DNA of 64,000 bases from JANQKX01 sp039028695 (GTDB lineage Bacteria > Pseudomonadota > Alphaproteobacteria > Kiloniellales > Kiloniellaceae). Below are positions 50,837 through 62,630 of the stretch, one piece after another (within the stretch, counting starts at the first letter, position 1; every line of letters starts with the position of its first letter). The position numbers and the translations under genes were made by a program. Location of the stretch: NCBI GenBank assembly GCA_039028695.1, contig JBCCHN010000012.1, forward strand, positions 1-64,000, written 5' to 3'. The notes under the pieces are model-generated. The model had not been told where the DNA came from. It did no database searches and saw nothing but the letters and a program-made list of their open reading frames with translations.

Positions 50837-52273
50837 CTATTTAAGGCCGCGAACCACCCGAATGTCCAGCTCTCTAATCTTCTTCCGCAAGGTATTGCGA
50901 TTGAGCCCTAAAAGATCCGCCGCCTTGATCTGATTGCCGCGGGTCGCCGCCAGGGACAGCTCAATCAGGGGCCTCTCCACTTCCTTGAGTACCAGATTAT
51001 AGAGTCCCGAGGCCGGTAGGGTGTTTTGATGGGCGCTAAAGTAGCCTTGTAGGTGACGCTCCACCGCCTCGCTTAGGGATTCTTGGGCGCCAATAGGCTG
51101 ATCGACCGCTTTTCCCAAATCCGTTAGCTCGGCCCGGACCGAGGCGCGATGAATGGCCTCGTCCCCGTAGAGAACCACCAAGCGTCGCACGACGTTTTCA
51201 AGCTCTCTTACATTGCCGGGCCAGGTATGAAACTTCAGATCCTCCATGGCTTCCTGGTCCATGGTCTTAGCCGGCAGACCGTCCTTTCGAGCCAGACGCA
51301 AAAAATGACCAACCAATTCGGGGATATCGTCGCGGCGTTCCCTCAGCGGCGGCAAGCGAACCGGAACCACGCTTAGCCGATAATAGAGATCTTCGCGGAA
51401 ACGGCCCCGCCGCACCTCCTCCAACAAATCCCTGTGCGTGGCGGCCACAATTCTTGCATCCGCCCGGTTGGCCGCCCGACCGCCCACCGATGTGTATTCC
51501 CCCTCCTGAAGGACCCGCAAAAGCCGAGTTTGAGCCTCCACGGGCATATCACCAATTTCATCGAGGAATAAAGTGCCGCCCGCAGCCTGTTCGAAGCGGC
51601 CGGAGGCTCGGCTGACCGCCCCGGTAAAGGCTCCTTTTTCGTGCCCGAAAAGCTCGCTTTCAATAAGGTCCTTCGGGATAGCCGCCATGTTGACCGCGAC
51701 AAAAGCTCCATTGCGGCGTTTGCCATAGGTATGAAGCGCCTTGGCGACGAGCTCTTTACCTGTGCCCGATTCCCCATAAAGCATCACCGTCAAGTCCGTG
51801 CCCATGACCCGGGCCAGAACCCGGTAAACCTCCTGCATGGCGCTTGAGCGGCCAATAAGCGGCAGGGTCTCCAAGTCTCCGTCGACCGCTTCACCTTCGG
51901 CGGGCAGTTCCTGGCGCTTCTCCAGAGCGCGCTCGACCACCGCCACCACTTCGCGCAGGTCGAAAGGCTTCGGCAAGTATTCAAAAGCACCCCTTTCCGT
52001 CGCTCGAACCGCGGTCAGCAAGGTGTTTTGGGCCGACATCACAACAACCTTCAGCGTCGGACGGAGTTTCTTGATGCGCGGCACCAATTCCAAGCCGTTC
52101 TCATCGGGCATCACCACGTCGGTGATCACCACATCGCCGCGACCGTCCTTGACCCACTGCCACAAGGTGGCGGCATGTTCGGTGGACTGCACATCGTGGC
52201 CCTCGCGAATCAAGGCCTGAGATAAGACTAGGCGAATGGCGCGATCATCGTCGGCAATGAGAATCGTCGCCAT
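50837..52273 (-). CDS. ntrC: Nitrogen regulation response regulator NtrC (NR(I))
   Basis: A 478-residue sigma-54 activator. It has a receiver domain ([10 protein letters not shown]; phospho-acceptor about D52 in [14 protein letters not shown]) and an AAA+ domain with P-loop GESGTGKE, the intact sigma-54 loop [19 protein letters not shown], Walker [14 protein letters not shown] and the R-fingers. The C-terminal Fis-type HTH is [20 protein letters not shown]. Phosphorylated by NtrB under nitrogen limitation, it activates glnA, amt and other assimilation genes. It overlaps ntrB by one base, and ntrY follows 45 bases later. Confidence 0.98.
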   Translation of the reverse strand: MATILIADDDRAIRLVLSQALIREGHDVQSTEHAATLWQWVKDGRGDVVITDVVMPDENGLELVPRIKKLRPTLKVVVMSAQNTLLTAVRATERGAFEYLPKPFDLREVVAVVERALEKRQELPAEGEAVDGDLETLPLIGRSSAMQEVYRVLARVMGTDLTVMLYGESGTGKELVAKALHTYGKRRNGAFVAVNMAAIPKDLIESELFGHEKGAFTGAVSRASGRFEQAAGGTLFLDEIGDMPVEAQTRLLRVLQEGEYTSVGGRAANRADARIVAATHRDLLEEVRRGRFREDLYYRLSVVPVRLPPLRERRDDIPELVGHFLRLARKDGLPAKTMDQEAMEDLKFHTWPGNVRELENVVRRLVVLYGDEAIHRASVRAELTDLGKAVDQPIGAQESLSEAVERHLQGYFSAHQNTLPASGLYNLVLKEVERPLIELSLAATRGNQIKAADLLGLNRNTLRKKIRELDIRVVRGLK

Positions 52274-53457
52274 CAGACAGCTTCCCCCACATCAGCTGAT
52301 GATGATTGCAAACCCCGGGGCACCATGGGCAACTGGACTCGAAATTCCGTCTGGCCCGGCTGACTTTCAAATTCGATCACACCGCCATGGTCGCCCACCA
52401 CCTTCGCCACCAAGGCCAAGCCGAGCCCCTTGCCTTTGGTCTTTGAGGTAATAAAGGGGTCGAATAGGTGGTCTCGCAGAGACTCGGATATGCCGGGCCC
52501 ATTGTCCTTTACCGACACCATGAGCGGCAACTCCTGGCCCGGCTGAGCACCATTCACGGCGAGGCGATAGCCCTGCAAATACTGGGTGGTCAGCAAAATT
52601 TCACCCTCGCCCGATAAAGCCTCCACGGCATTTTTCATAAGATTCAAAAAAGCCTGTATCAGCAAGTCCCGGTGACCATGGACCAGCGGCAATGAGGGAT
52701 CATAGAGCTTCACAAAGCGAATGCCTTCCCCGGCACCGGCCGCTAGCAAGCGCGCAACGTCGTCCAAGACCTCATGGATATTGACCCCATCCCGGGCCAA
52801 GGGCCGGGCGTCGGAAAACATCTCCATATCGTCCAGCAGAGCCACGATTCGGTCCGCCTCATCGCAGATGAGCCGGGTGAGATCTCTGCTACCCGCCGGA
52901 CAATCCCTTTCCAAGAGCTGAGCCGCCCCACGAATACCGCTCAATGGGTTTTTGACTTCGTGGGCTAAAAGAGCGGCCATGGCCGATACGGATCGGGCCG
53001 CATTTCGGTGAACCAGCTGCTGATCAATGCGCCGTGCAATGCTGCCCTGACGAAAGGCCAGGACAACCGCGCTGCTCTGTTCCAACGGCAAACCTTCCCC
53101 GGCTGCTGGCGCGTCCAAAGGCGCCGCATCGATGGATACCTCCTGCAAGCCGATCTTGGGCGTTTCCAAAATCACCTGATGCTCGCGAATCGATTGGCGC
53201 CGCTCCCGGGCCTGGTGGATAAGGGAAAAGATGGCACTATCTTTGGGTAGATGGTCGCTCAGGGCGGATCCGTTGCGTAACGTCAAAGACGACTGGAAAA
53301 AGAGCTCGGCTGCCTGATTGGCGAAGATCACCCGGTTTTCACCATCGACCGCTAGCACCGCCTGTGGCAAGGCGTTGAAGAGCGACGCCAATAAGGTCGA
53401 GTCCGAAGCCACCCCGCTTAACGGGGCCTCCTGAGAAGAATGGGAAACCGAGGTCAT
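52273..53457 (-). CDS. ntrB: Nitrogen sensor histidine kinase NtrB (NR(II))
   Basis: A 394-residue cytoplasmic histidine kinase/phosphatase. A PAS domain at about 20-130 is followed by HisKA with the phospho-histidine in [19 protein letters not shown]. The ATPase domain carries the N-box ([13 protein letters not shown]), DNGPGI and the G-box [22 protein letters not shown] protein controls its kinase/phosphatase balance in relatives. There is no membrane segment, consistent with NtrB. It overlaps dusB by four bases upstream and ntrC by one base downstream, so the three form an operon. Confidence 0.97.
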   Translation of the reverse strand: MTSVSHSSQEAPLSGVASDSTLLASLFNALPQAVLAVDGENRVIFANQAAELFFQSSLTLRNGSALSDHLPKDSAIFSLIHQARERRQSIREHQVILETPKIGLQEVSIDAAPLDAPAAGEGLPLEQSSAVVLAFRQGSIARRIDQQLVHRNAARSVSAMAALLAHEVKNPLSGIRGAAQLLERDCPAGSRDLTRLICDEADRIVALLDDMEMFSDARPLARDGVNIHEVLDDVARLLAAGAGEGIRFVKLYDPSLPLVHGHRDLLIQAFLNLMKNAVEALSGEGEILLTTQYLQGYRLAVNGAQPGQELPLMVSVKDNGPGISESLRDHLFDPFITSKTKGKGLGLALVAKVVGDHGGVIEFESQPGQTEFRVQLPMVPRGLQSSSADVGEAV

Positions 53458-54452
53458 GCCGCCCTCTGGTCGACCAACGGCTTGAAATAGTGGTCTAAAG
53501 CCAGGAAGACCTTATCGGGGTCTTCCTCTTGATTGACCGCCGCACGAAACTTCGCTGCACCCGGCAAGGAGTGCACATACCAGCCCAGGTGCTTACGGGC
53601 AATTCGCACCCCTGATTGCTTTCCAAAGTGAGTCAAAATCGATTCATAGTGTTTTGTTATTATTTCATATTTTTCAGAAATCGATGGCTCCACACTAGCC
53701 TCGCCAGTGCGCAGCAGCGCCATCATCTGACGCAAAAACCAAGGCCGCCCATAGGCTCCACGTCCGATCATCACCCCGTCTGCCCCAGACTCCGTCATGG
53801 CCTTGATAACATCGTTTGCTGAGACGATGTCCCCGTTGACGATAACCGGCAAATCTACGGCTTCCTTGACCTTGCGGATGAAGGCCCAGTCCGCCTGGCC
53901 CTTATATTTCTGGCAGCGGGTTCGTCCGTGAACCGTGATCATTTGAATGCCGCAATCCTGGGCAATCTTGGCGATCCGGGGTGCATTCTTGTGTTCCTGG
54001 CTCCAGCCGCTGCGCATCTTGACCGTGACGGGCAGCGATACCGCCTTGACTGTGGCCTCCATGATCTGCCCGGCCAGTGTCTCATCCTGCATGATGGCCG
54101 AGCCGGCGTATTTATTGACCACCTTTTTGGCCGGACAGCCGAAGTTAATGTCGATAATGGCGGCGCCCCGGTCCTCGTTGATCTTGGCCGCCTCAGCCAT
54201 GATCTGCGGATCGCAACCGGCCAATTGAACGGCCAGATCGGGCTCGTCCCGTCGCGATGTCATAACCTTGCGGCATTCCTTCAAGCTCTCCTTGGCCAGA
54301 CGAACCATCGCCTGACTGGCAATCATTTCCGAGACCACCAGCCCCGCCCCACAGGCCTTCACGACCCGCCGATAGGGCTGGTCCGTGACCCCGGACATGG
54401 GGGCCAGAATGACAGGATCCTCTATTTTTACCGAACCGAGGCGAATGCTCAT
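53454..54452 (-). CDS. dusB: tRNA dihydrouridine synthase DusB (NifR3-type)
   Basis: A 332-residue FMN-dependent enzyme that reduces uridine to dihydrouridine in tRNA. TIM-barrel hallmarks are [13 protein letters not shown], the active-site cysteine region [27 protein letters not shown], the [12 protein letters not shown] flavin-binding histidine, VNGDI and the C-terminal [11 protein letters not shown]. It is first in the dusB-ntrB-ntrC operon, as in other alphaproteobacteria, where it was first described as nifR3. The 116-base gap upstream should contain the operon promoter; a TTGGAT-17-TATGAA pair is a weak candidate. Confidence 0.97.
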   Translation of the reverse strand: MSIRLGSVKIEDPVILAPMSGVTDQPYRRVVKACGAGLVVSEMIASQAMVRLAKESLKECRKVMTSRRDEPDLAVQLAGCDPQIMAEAAKINEDRGAAIIDINFGCPAKKVVNKYAGSAIMQDETLAGQIMEATVKAVSLPVTVKMRSGWSQEHKNAPRIAKIAQDCGIQMITVHGRTRCQKYKGQADWAFIRKVKEAVDLPVIVNGDIVSANDVIKAMTESGADGVMIGRGAYGRPWFLRQMMALLRTGEASVEPSISEKYEIITKHYESILTHFGKQSGVRIARKHLGWYVHSLPGAAKFRAAVNQEEDPDKVFLALDHYFKPLVDQRAA

Positions 54453-54568
54453 GTTACCTGCTCAAACAATAGGCAAGAAATTTTGTGCGCAAAAGCTGGG
54501 CATTCATACGCTTTTCCAAGCCCTTATCCAAGAAGATTTAAGCTAAGATCACAAATAGTAATGCGCTC

Positions 54569-55378
54569 TTAGTTGTGTCCTAAAAGGACATCGGTCACGA
54601 ACTTGACCCCTGGATAGGCTAGGGACAGGAGGAGATAGCCCAGCAAAACCAGGCGTGCCGCCCGGCGGCCGCGCAAGCCGCTATTGTGGTGCAACACCAA
54701 CAGCACTCCAATGACGGCGAAGGCCATAATGGCGAGCAGGGTCTTGTGATCCAGGGAAATAAGGTGCGCCTGGCTCTGGTAGAGCTGCGCCATGCCACTA
54801 GCGATGCTGAGTCCGAGCACGCCCTCGGCGCAGAGCAGCAGCTTGACTTGCATACTTTCGGCTTGCGCCATGGCCGGTAGGCGCGACGTCAAAGCGTCTT
54901 GGCGCTTGGCCTTCAAGGCCCGTTCCTGCCAAAAAACCGCGCCGCCTGCCACCGCTGCCAGGGTCACCAAGGCATAAGAGACGACCGATAGAATAATATG
55001 GACCACGAGCCAGGCCCCCAATCTAGCGGTATTCTGATCTCTTGGAGCCTCCGTACTGAAAAAAAGCGCCAAGAGTGCAAGAACGAAGAGATAGGGCACC
55101 AAGAGCACTGTCAAACGCACGGCCCAGGGCTTCCAGATCACTAGGGCGGCGAAAAACGCAAGGGTCGTCGCTATCGAAAGCCACAGGGCAGCGGCGAATC
55201 CGGCCGACCAATTGCCGCTTAGGATGACCGAGCAGTAGGTCGCGGGCCCCAGAATAGCCACGGCGAGCACCGCCCAGAACAGCTCGTCGGAGCGGTCCAG
55301 CCGGCGACGGATTGCTAAGAGCGCCATTGGGATCATGGCCATCAGTGCCGATAGGGACAAAAACAGGCTTTGCATCAT
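54569..55378 (-). CDS. CcsA/HemX-family inner-membrane protein (YpjD-like)
   Basis: A 269-residue membrane protein with about eight helices, consistent with the CcsA/ResC/YpjD superfamily that includes cytochrome c assembly factors. Segments such as [20 protein letters not shown] and [16 protein letters not shown] carry the conserved histidine and the family pattern; [23 protein letters not shown] carries a second. It lacks the strict WGxxWxWD haem-handling motif, so a true haem-lyase role is doubtful. It is divergent from ispDF, the two starts being close together. Function unknown beyond the family. Confidence 0.82.
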   Translation of the reverse strand: MMQSLFLSLSALMAMIPMALLAIRRRLDRSDELFWAVLAVAILGPATYCSVILSGNWSAGFAAALWLSIATTLAFFAALVIWKPWAVRLTVLLVPYLFVLALLALFFSTEAPRDQNTARLGAWLVVHIILSVVSYALVTLAAVAGGAVFWQERALKAKRQDALTSRLPAMAQAESMQVKLLLCAEGVLGLSIASGMAQLYQSQAHLISLDHKTLLAIMAFAVIGVLLVLHHNSGLRGRRAARLVLLGYLLLSLAYPGVKFVTDVLLGHN

Positions 55379-55508
55379 GGCGCCTTATACATCGCCCTTG
55401 GCCCCGGCAACAGAGCGCACTAACCTCGCGCCTGAGAATATGCTCAGCAAGCAAAAGGAAGCCATTGGCATCCCTTGCCAACCAAAAAAGGAACGAAAAA
55501 TCTCCAAG

Positions 55509-56690
55509 GTGCCTCAAATCGCCGCCCTTATCGTTGCCGCCGGACGGGGTAGCCGTTTTGGCAAGGCTTTACCCAAGCAATATGCGACCTTGGGCGGGGT
55601 CCCTGTGCTTCGGCGCACGGTTACTCGCTTTTTGACACATCCGATGATCAGCCGGGTATGCGTCGCCATTCACCCGCAGGACCGTGACTTTTATGAAGCG
55701 GCCACCCAAGGCCTGGACCTTGCCCCGCCTGTCCTAGGTGGTGCCAGCCGTCAGGAGTCTGTCAGGTTGGGACTGGAAGGCCTTGCCGCTGCTCAACCGG
55801 ATTTTGTCTTAATCCATGACGGTGCTCGGCCCCTAGTGGATTGTCCGACCATCGATCGGGTCATTGACGCCCTCGCAACTAGCCCCGGCGCCATCGCCGC
55901 CCTGCCGGTTCACGACAGCTTGAAGCTTGAGGCAAGCGGCAATATCGCCGAGTCGGTCTCCCGTGATGGCCTTTGGCGCGCCCAGACCCCCCAGGGCTTT
56001 CATTTCAATTCGATTATCAAAGCCCATCACGAATACCGAAACCGGGATGACTTCACCGACGATGCCGCCATCGCCACCGCCAATGGCCTGACCGTCACCC
56101 TGATCGAGGGGAACATGGAAAACATCAAAATCACCGACCCCAGCGACCTTAAGATTGCCGAGAGCTTTCTGGATGACCGCCAAGCTGAAGAAATCCGCAC
56201 CGGCCAAGGCTTCGACGTGCACCGTTTCGAGCCAGGCGATGCGATCACCCTCTGTGGCGTCACCCTGCCCCATTCCCAAAAGCTCAAGGGCCATTCCGAC
56301 GCGGACGTAGGCTTACACGCCCTTACGGATGCTCTTTTGGGGGCATTGGGTGCCGGCGACATTGGCCAGCATTTTCCCCCAAGCGACCCCAAGTGGGCCG
56401 GCGCGGATTCGGCTCAGTTTTTGAGCCATGCGGCCGCACTCGCCCAGGAGGCCAAGGCACGCATTGTCAATCTGGATGTCACTCTCATCTGCGAGCGGCC
56501 CAAAATCGGCCCGCACCGCCAGAAAATGACCGAGCGAATTGCCCAAATCCTCGAAATCGGGCAAAGCCGCGTCTCGGTCAAAGCCACCACCACCGAGGGC
56601 CTGGGATTCACCGGTCGGCGTGAGGGCATCGCCGCCCAGGCTATCGTCACCCTTGCTCTGCATCCGGCTGCGGCCGCCGAAAAAGTCTAG
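55509..56690 (+). CDS. ispDF: Bifunctional IspD/IspF (MEP isoprenoid pathway)
   Basis: A fusion catalysing two steps of the non-mevalonate isoprenoid pathway. IspD (about residues 1-235) converts MEP to [29 protein letters not shown] and [16 protein letters not shown] ([12 protein letters not shown]). IspF (about 236-393) converts CDP-MEP to the cyclic diphosphate: [13 protein letters not shown] with zinc ligands D and [22 protein letters not shown], and [20 protein letters not shown]. The fusion is common in alphaproteobacteria. The start is uncertain: GTG 55509 gives a compact IspD N-terminus, while ATG 55440 or 55377 would add residues of unclear value. pgpA follows after five bases. Confidence 0.95.
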   Translation: MPQIAALIVAAGRGSRFGKALPKQYATLGGVPVLRRTVTRFLTHPMISRVCVAIHPQDRDFYEAATQGLDLAPPVLGGASRQESVRLGLEGLAAAQPDFVLIHDGARPLVDCPTIDRVIDALATSPGAIAALPVHDSLKLEASGNIAESVSRDGLWRAQTPQGFHFNSIIKAHHEYRNRDDFTDDAAIATANGLTVTLIEGNMENIKITDPSDLKIAESFLDDRQAEEIRTGQGFDVHRFEPGDAITLCGVTLPHSQKLKGHSDADVGLHALTDALLGALGAGDIGQHFPPSDPKWAGADSAQFLSHAAALAQEAKARIVNLDVTLICERPKIGPHRQKMTERIAQILEIGQSRVSVKATTTEGLGFTGRREGIAAQAIVTLALHPAAAAEKV

Positions 56691-56695
56691 CGCCC

Positions 56696-57178
56696 GTGGC
56701 CTCCGGCAAACTCTCCCCCTTTCACCCGATCTCGCTGATCGCCACCTGGTTCGGCAGCGGCCTCTTGCCCAAGGCGCCCGGCACCTGGGGATCCCTGGGC
56801 GCCTTGCCTTTTGCCTATGCCATCGCCTGGATCGGCGGTTGGCAACTCCTCCTCGCGGCGGCCTTGCTGGCTTTTGTCATTGGCATATGGGCGGGAGGCG
56901 TCTATGCCGAACGCATGAATCTCAAGGACCCCGGCGAGGTGGTCATTGACGAGGTGGCGGGGCAATGGCTGGCGCTCCTGCCCGTTGCGTTGTCATTGGA
57001 ATATTATCCCCTCGCCTTTCTGGCGTTCCGCTTTTTTGATATTACCAAGATCTGGCCCGCCAAATGGGCCGACCAGCGGCTTAGCGGCGGCTTGGGGATC
57101 ATGGTCGATGACATGGTGGCGGGTCTTTACGCTGCCATCGTCTGTATCTTGGCCGTCTACCTGGTGGGATCATTTTGA
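56696..57178 (+). CDS. pgpA: Phosphatidylglycerophosphatase A
   Basis: A 160-residue inner-membrane enzyme dephosphorylating phosphatidylglycerophosphate to phosphatidylglycerol. Signatures are ATWFGSGLLPKAPGTWGSLG (the catalytic loop), DPGEVVIDEVAGQW and FRFFDITKIWPAKWAD. There are four hydrophobic helices. It begins at GTG five bases after ispDF and ends overlapping the next gene by one base (TGATG). Co-transcription with ispDF is likely; the metabolic link is envelope lipids and polyprenyl precursors. Confidence 0.94.
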   Translation: MASGKLSPFHPISLIATWFGSGLLPKAPGTWGSLGALPFAYAIAWIGGWQLLLAAALLAFVIGIWAGGVYAERMNLKDPGEVVIDEVAGQWLALLPVALSLEYYPLAFLAFRFFDITKIWPAKWADQRLSGGLGIMVDDMVAGLYAAIVCILAVYLVGSF

Positions 57179-57675
57179 TGACGTCGAATGAACGAGTGCA
57201 GCGGGCCACGGCCCTTTTAGCGGCCTATCGCGCGAAGGGCCTGACCATCGCCACGGCCGAATCCTGCACCGGGGGTCTGATCGCCGCCTGCCTTACGGAA
57301 ATCGCCGGGTCCTCGGATGTTTTTGAGCGCGGTTTCGTGACCTACTCCAACGAAGCCAAGAACCACTGCCTCGGCGTGCCCATGGAGACCATCACCGAAC
57401 AAGGGGCCGTGAGCGCCCAGGTCGCCGAGGCCATGGCGGCTGGCGCGCTCCATCACTCTCTGGCCCAGGTGGCCCTCTCCGTGACCGGTATCGCCGGGCC
57501 CGGCGGTGGCTCGACCGAAAAACCGGTCGGGTTGGTTTACTTGGGCCTGTGCCGTCGCGGGCAAGCGGCCAAAAGCCACCGATACTTTTTTCAGGGGGAT
57601 CGCCAGGCTATTCGCAGCGCCGCTCTTGAGGCCGGCTTGGCCCTACTGGAAGAGCAGGTGCGCCCGTGTCCTTAA
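57178..57675 (+). CDS. pncC: CinA-family nicotinamide-nucleotide amidohydrolase
   Basis: A 165-residue protein equal to the C-terminal domain of CinA. Such proteins deamidate NMN to NaMN in pyridine-nucleotide recycling. Diagnostic segments are TIATAESCTGGLIAACLT, GSSDVFERGFVTYSNEAK, VSAQVAEAMAAGAL and SVTGIAGPGGGSTEKPVGLVY. The start is the ATG at 57178, overlapping the pgpA stop (TGATG). It overlaps the CPBP gene downstream by ten bases. No DNA-uptake genes are adjacent, so competence is not implied. Confidence 0.94.
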   Translation: MTSNERVQRATALLAAYRAKGLTIATAESCTGGLIAACLTEIAGSSDVFERGFVTYSNEAKNHCLGVPMETITEQGAVSAQVAEAMAAGALHHSLAQVALSVTGIAGPGGGSTEKPVGLVYLGLCRRGQAAKSHRYFFQGDRQAIRSAALEAGLALLEEQVRPCP

Positions 57676-58454
57676 CCCCGTCCAATCCGCCCCCCGCCCC
57701 TTCTTCAGGTCCCCCGCCCGGTTTAAGATCTCTTCCCATCGATTTGGGCGACCTTTTGCTGGTGCTAATCATCAATCTGCTGGCGTTGCGCTTCTTGCCG
57801 CCGCTGATTGAGGGCATCGTTATACCCCAAAGCCCAGTGGATCAATTGGATCCAAGCCGGTTCCTCTATTCCTTACTATTCGTCTTTATCGGCCAGAGCC
57901 TGATCCTATTGGGAGCCATCGATTGGGTCATCCGGCGCAAGTACGACCTGACCTGGGCAGACCTTGGTTTGCGGCCCATGGGACCGGGATGGATGCAAAG
58001 ATCGATTATTTTTGGCGTTTTATCTGTTCCGCTGATGACCATCTTCCTATTGGTCACCCAAGAGTTTTTGCCGGAATCGCCCGAAAACCCCCAGATGGAG
58101 ATCTTTCAGCAGCTGCCTCCAACATGGTTCTCGGCGATTTCCGTAATCGCCGTTACCGCGGTTTTGGTTCCGATTGCCGAAGAACTCGCCTTTCGCGGCA
58201 TACTTTTTCCCTGGCTACGGGACCGCTACAATCTGTCGGCTGGTATTTTCATCAGCGGCCTGCTTTTTGCCGCCGTTCACGGCATGCCTGCTTATATCCC
58301 CGCCTTTACTGTATTCGGCATGTTCCTAGCCGCGATTGCACATCACAGCGGATCTTTATGGCCGCCCATCATCGTGCATGGCATTTTCAACGCCATTCAG
58401 CTCAGCCTCATATTCAAGTTTCTGATGGCTGGCGTGCTACCCGGTCAGGCTTAG
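57666..58454 (+). CDS. CPBP-family intramembrane metalloprotease-like protein
   Basis: A 262-residue membrane protein of the CPBP (CAAX/Abi) family with about six to eight helices. The two active-site motifs are visible: EELAFRGILFPWLRDR (EExxxR) near residue 175, and a later histidine motif LLFAAVHG with a further HH in AAIAHHSG and an HG in IIVHGIFN. It starts at GTG and has a Pro-rich cytoplasmic N-terminal stretch before the first helix (NPPPAPSSGPPPG). Prokaryotic members are implicated in proteolysis, peptide export or bacteriocin immunity. Substrate unknown. The 3' end overlaps the convergent START-domain gene by 41 bases. Confidence 0.88.
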   Translation: MSLTPSNPPPAPSSGPPPGLRSLPIDLGDLLLVLIINLLALRFLPPLIEGIVIPQSPVDQLDPSRFLYSLLFVFIGQSLILLGAIDWVIRRKYDLTWADLGLRPMGPGWMQRSIIFGVLSVPLMTIFLLVTQEFLPESPENPQMEIFQQLPPTWFSAISVIAVTAVLVPIAEELAFRGILFPWLRDRYNLSAGIFISGLLFAAVHGMPAYIPAFTVFGMFLAAIAHHSGSLWPPIIVHGIFNAIQLSLIFKFLMAGVLPGQA

Positions 58455-58899
58455 CGCGCGTGCCTGGCCGATCATAGAGCACACGCGCCCGCGCTTCAAA
58501 GGCAGAGACCATACGTCTTACCGCCTCTTCAAAAAGCGTCTCTATGACTTTCTGGATAAGCCGGGATCGGAACTCAAAATCCACGAAAAAATCCAAGTTG
58601 CAGCCGTCCGGATGAGCCTCAAAGATCCAGTGATTGTTCAGATACTTAAAAGGCCCATCGCAATATTCCACGTCAATGCGGTAGTTGGGCCGATCTAAGG
58701 TCACCCGACTGGTAAATCGTTCGCGGAACATCTTAAAGCCGATCATCAGGTCCGCTACGATCATAGTTTCGCTGCGTTCGCGAATACGAGCCCCCATGCA
58801 CCAGGGCAAAAACTCGGGATAGCGCTCGACCGCCGCGACCAAGTCAAAAAGCTGATCGGGCTCGTAAGGTAAAACCCGCCGTTCCGCATGGGTGGGCAT
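58414..58899 (-). CDS. COQ10/RatA-type SRPBCC (START-like) protein
   Basis: A 161-residue protein of the polyketide-cyclase/START (SRPBCC) superfamily. The N-terminus RRVLPYEPDQLFDLVAAVERYPEFLPWC is characteristic of COQ10/RatA-type proteins. The fold binds a hydrophobic ligand; eukaryotic COQ10 binds ubiquinone and is needed for its respiratory function. E. coli RatA was proposed to bind ribosomes, so annotations vary. It lies immediately downstream of lipA (18-base gap) in the pyruvate dehydrogenase cluster, a position common in alphaproteobacteria. Confidence 0.9.
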   Translation of the reverse strand: MPTHAERRVLPYEPDQLFDLVAAVERYPEFLPWCMGARIRERSETMIVADLMIGFKMFRERFTSRVTLDRPNYRIDVEYCDGPFKYLNNHWIFEAHPDGCNLDFFVDFEFRSRLIQKVIETLFEEAVRRMVSAFEARARVLYDRPGTRAKPDRVARQPSET

Positions 58900-58917
58900 G
58901 AGCGACTGCCGCGTCTT

Positions 58918-59871
58918 TTACGAACGGGCGGCGAGCTTTGCTTCCCGCGCCGCTCTTAACCGCACAAAATCCGCATCCGCGTGATAGGATGAGCGCGTCA
59001 GGGGGGAAGCCGAGACCAATAAGAAACCCTTACCCCGGGCCATGGTCTCATATTGCTCGAATTCTTCAGGCGCCACAAAGCGGTCCACCGCATGATGCTT
59101 TGGCGTCGGCTGCAAATACTGCCCGATGGTCAGAAAGTCCACCTGAGCCGAGCGCATGTCGTCCATCACCTGCAAGACCTCTTCCTTGCTTTCCCCTAAG
59201 CCCACCATAATTCCCGATTTGGTGAACATGGACGGATCCTGTCGCTTCACATCGTCCAAAAGGCGCAGGCTATGGAAGTAACGCGCGCCCGGCCGCACTT
59301 GTCCATAAAGACGCGGAACGGTTTCCAAGTTGTGATTAAAAACATCGGGCTTGGCATCCACCACGACTTCCAATGCCCCTTCCTTGCGCAGGAAATCAGG
59401 GGTCAGAATTTCAATGGTGGTCTCCGGCGTACGCTCTCGAATAGCCTGGATCACAGAAGCGAAATGCGCGGCCCCGCCATCGGCAAGGTCGTCCCGGTCC
59501 ACCGAGGTGATAACAACGTGAGCCAGCCCCAGCTTGGCCACAGCTGCCGCCACATTGGTCGCCTCAAAAGGGTTAAGAGCGCCAGGTTTGCCTGTTGCTA
59601 CATTGCAAAAACTGCAAGCCCGAGTGCAGATCCCGCCCATGATCATCATGGTGGCATGCTTTTTTGCCCAGCACTCGCCGATATTCGGGCAAGCCGCCTC
59701 TTCACAAACCGTATGCAGGCCATGCTCACGCACCAGCTTGCGGGTCTCATGATAGGTCGGAGAAACCGGCGCCTTAACCCGGATCCACTTCGGCTTGCGC
59801 TTAACCTCGTTGTCGGGCCGGTGAGCCTTTTCCGGGTGGCGCGGGCGATTTTCCGTGACGTTGGTTTCCAT
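58918..59871 (-). CDS. lipA: Lipoyl synthase
   Basis: A 317-residue radical SAM enzyme inserting two sulfurs into octanoyl-lysine of lipoyl domains. The auxiliary cluster motif is [12 protein letters not shown] (C-x4-C-x5-C). The radical SAM motif is CTRACSFC (C-x3-C-x2-C). The C-terminal VASSPLVRSSYHA-like motif appears as [14 protein letters not shown], which supplies the serine ligand. The start at 59871 is chosen because it lies just past the lpdA stop (59876) and begins [10 protein letters not shown]; an in-frame start at 59907 would overlap lpdA. It modifies the E2 and E1-beta lipoyl domains encoded next door. Confidence 0.96.
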   Translation of the reverse strand: METNVTENRPRHPEKAHRPDNEVKRKPKWIRVKAPVSPTYHETRKLVREHGLHTVCEEAACPNIGECWAKKHATMMIMGGICTRACSFCNVATGKPGALNPFEATNVAAAVAKLGLAHVVITSVDRDDLADGGAAHFASVIQAIRERTPETTIEILTPDFLRKEGALEVVVDAKPDVFNHNLETVPRLYGQVRPGARYFHSLRLLDDVKRQDPSMFTKSGIMVGLGESKEEVLQVMDDMRSAQVDFLTIGQYLQPTPKHHAVDRFVAPEEFEQYETMARGKGFLLVSASPLTRSSYHADADFVRLRAAREAKLAARS

Positions 59872-59875
59872 GGCT

Positions 59876-61276
<1,401 letters not shown>

Positions 61277-61287
61277 CGAGTGTCCCC

Positions 61288-62613
61288 TTAAAGCAACATT
61301 GTCAGCGGATCTTCGATCAGCTTTTTGAACGCCGCCAGGAATTCGGCTCCGACGGCCCCGTCAACCACCCGGTGATCTACCGATAAGGTGCAGGACATAA
61401 CCGTGGCGACGGCCAAAGCACCCTCCTTAACCACTGGTCGGGATTCCCCGGCGCCAACCGCCAGGATACAGCCCTGGGGCGGATTGATGATAGCGGCGAA
61501 ATCCTTCACCCCGAACATACCCAGGTTGGATACGGAAAAGGTGCCGCCCTGATATTCTTCAGGCGCTAATTTGCCATCGCGGGCCCGCGTCGCCAGATCC
61601 TTCATCTCCCCGGAGATGGTTGCCAGACCCTTGTTCTCCGCGGCCTTGATAATCGGCGTAATCAGACCGGACGGGGTGGCCACAGCCACCGAAACATCCG
61701 CATGATCGTAAAAGAGCATGCCACCTGGATCGAAAGAGGCATTGGCCGCCGGCACTTTCTTGAGCGCCAAAGCCGCGGCCCGGATAACAAAGTCATTGAC
61801 CGAAATCTTATAAGCATCGCTGCGGCTGTTCAGCTCCTTGCGAACGCCCAAGAGGGCATCCAATTCACAGTCGATGGTCAGATAGAAATGGGGTACCGTT
61901 TGTTTGGATTCGCTCAAGCGGCTGGCGATCACCTTGCGCATGGCGCTCAAAGGCTCTTGTCGGTAGGACATTCCCAAGAGGTCCGCCATTTCCTTCGCAC
62001 CAGGACCCGACGCTGCGGCGCTGGTCGCGGGGGCCAGCGAAGCGGCCGGTGCTGCGACTGCGGCCTGAGGCGCTCCTGCGGCCTGAGCCGAGCCCGAAGC
62101 AACAGCGGCTTCCACGTCCGCCTTGACGACACGGCCATGGGGACCGGTACCGGCAATGGCGGCAATATCCAAACCTGCGTCTTTGGCCAGGCGTCGCGCC
62201 AAGGGGCTGGCAAAAACCCGCCCTGTACCGCTGGAAGCTGGCGCTACCGTAGGCGCTGCGGGTGTCGGTGCTGACGGTGCCGGAGCACTTGCCGCCGGCG
62301 CGCTGGGCTGAGGTTCAGCCGCCGCTGGCGGCGGTGCCGCGGGCGCCGTGTCCATATCAGCGGCGTCCTCGCCCTCTTCCAACAAAATCGCGATGACGCT
62401 ATTGACCGCGACCCCTTCGGTGCCTTCGGCGATCAGAAGTTTACCGACGGTTCCTTCGTCGACGGCCTCCACTTCCATGGTGGCCTTATCGGTCTCGATT
62501 TCGGCGATAACATCGCCTGAGGAGACGTTATCCCCTTCTTTCACGTGCCACTTGGCCAGATTGCCCTCGGTCATGGTCGGGGACAGGGCCGGCATCAAAA
62601 TGTTGATCGACAT
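61288..62613 (-). CDS. pdhC: Pyruvate dehydrogenase E2, dihydrolipoyllysine-residue acetyltransferase
   Basis: A 441-residue E2 core subunit. The lipoyl domain (1-80) carries the target lysine in [10 protein letters not shown]. An Ala/Pro/Glu-rich flexible linker follows, with [21 protein letters not shown] composition. The peripheral subunit-binding domain is in [20 protein letters not shown]. The catalytic domain (about 210-441) has [22 protein letters not shown] and the active-site histidine in [16 protein letters not shown]. The linker and lipoyl domain are nearly duplicated in the adjacent pdhB, whose DNA shares a 37-base identical block. Confidence 0.97.
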   Translation of the reverse strand: MSINILMPALSPTMTEGNLAKWHVKEGDNVSSGDVIAEIETDKATMEVEAVDEGTVGKLLIAEGTEGVAVNSVIAILLEEGEDAADMDTAPAAPPPAAAEPQPSAPAASAPAPSAPTPAAPTVAPASSGTGRVFASPLARRLAKDAGLDIAAIAGTGPHGRVVKADVEAAVASGSAQAAGAPQAAVAAPAASLAPATSAAASGPGAKEMADLLGMSYRQEPLSAMRKVIASRLSESKQTVPHFYLTIDCELDALLGVRKELNSRSDAYKISVNDFVIRAAALALKKVPAANASFDPGGMLFYDHADVSVAVATPSGLITPIIKAAENKGLATISGEMKDLATRARDGKLAPEEYQGGTFSVSNLGMFGVKDFAAIINPPQGCILAVGAGESRPVVKEGALAVATVMSCTLSVDHRVVDGAVGAEFLAAFKKLIEDPLTMLL

Positions 62614-62630
62614 CCGCTATTCCCCACTGA

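Noticed and set aside
57178..57675. Competence gene reading of CinA
   Set aside because: Only the C-terminal amidohydrolase domain is present and there are no competence or recA neighbours, so NMN deamidation is the better call.
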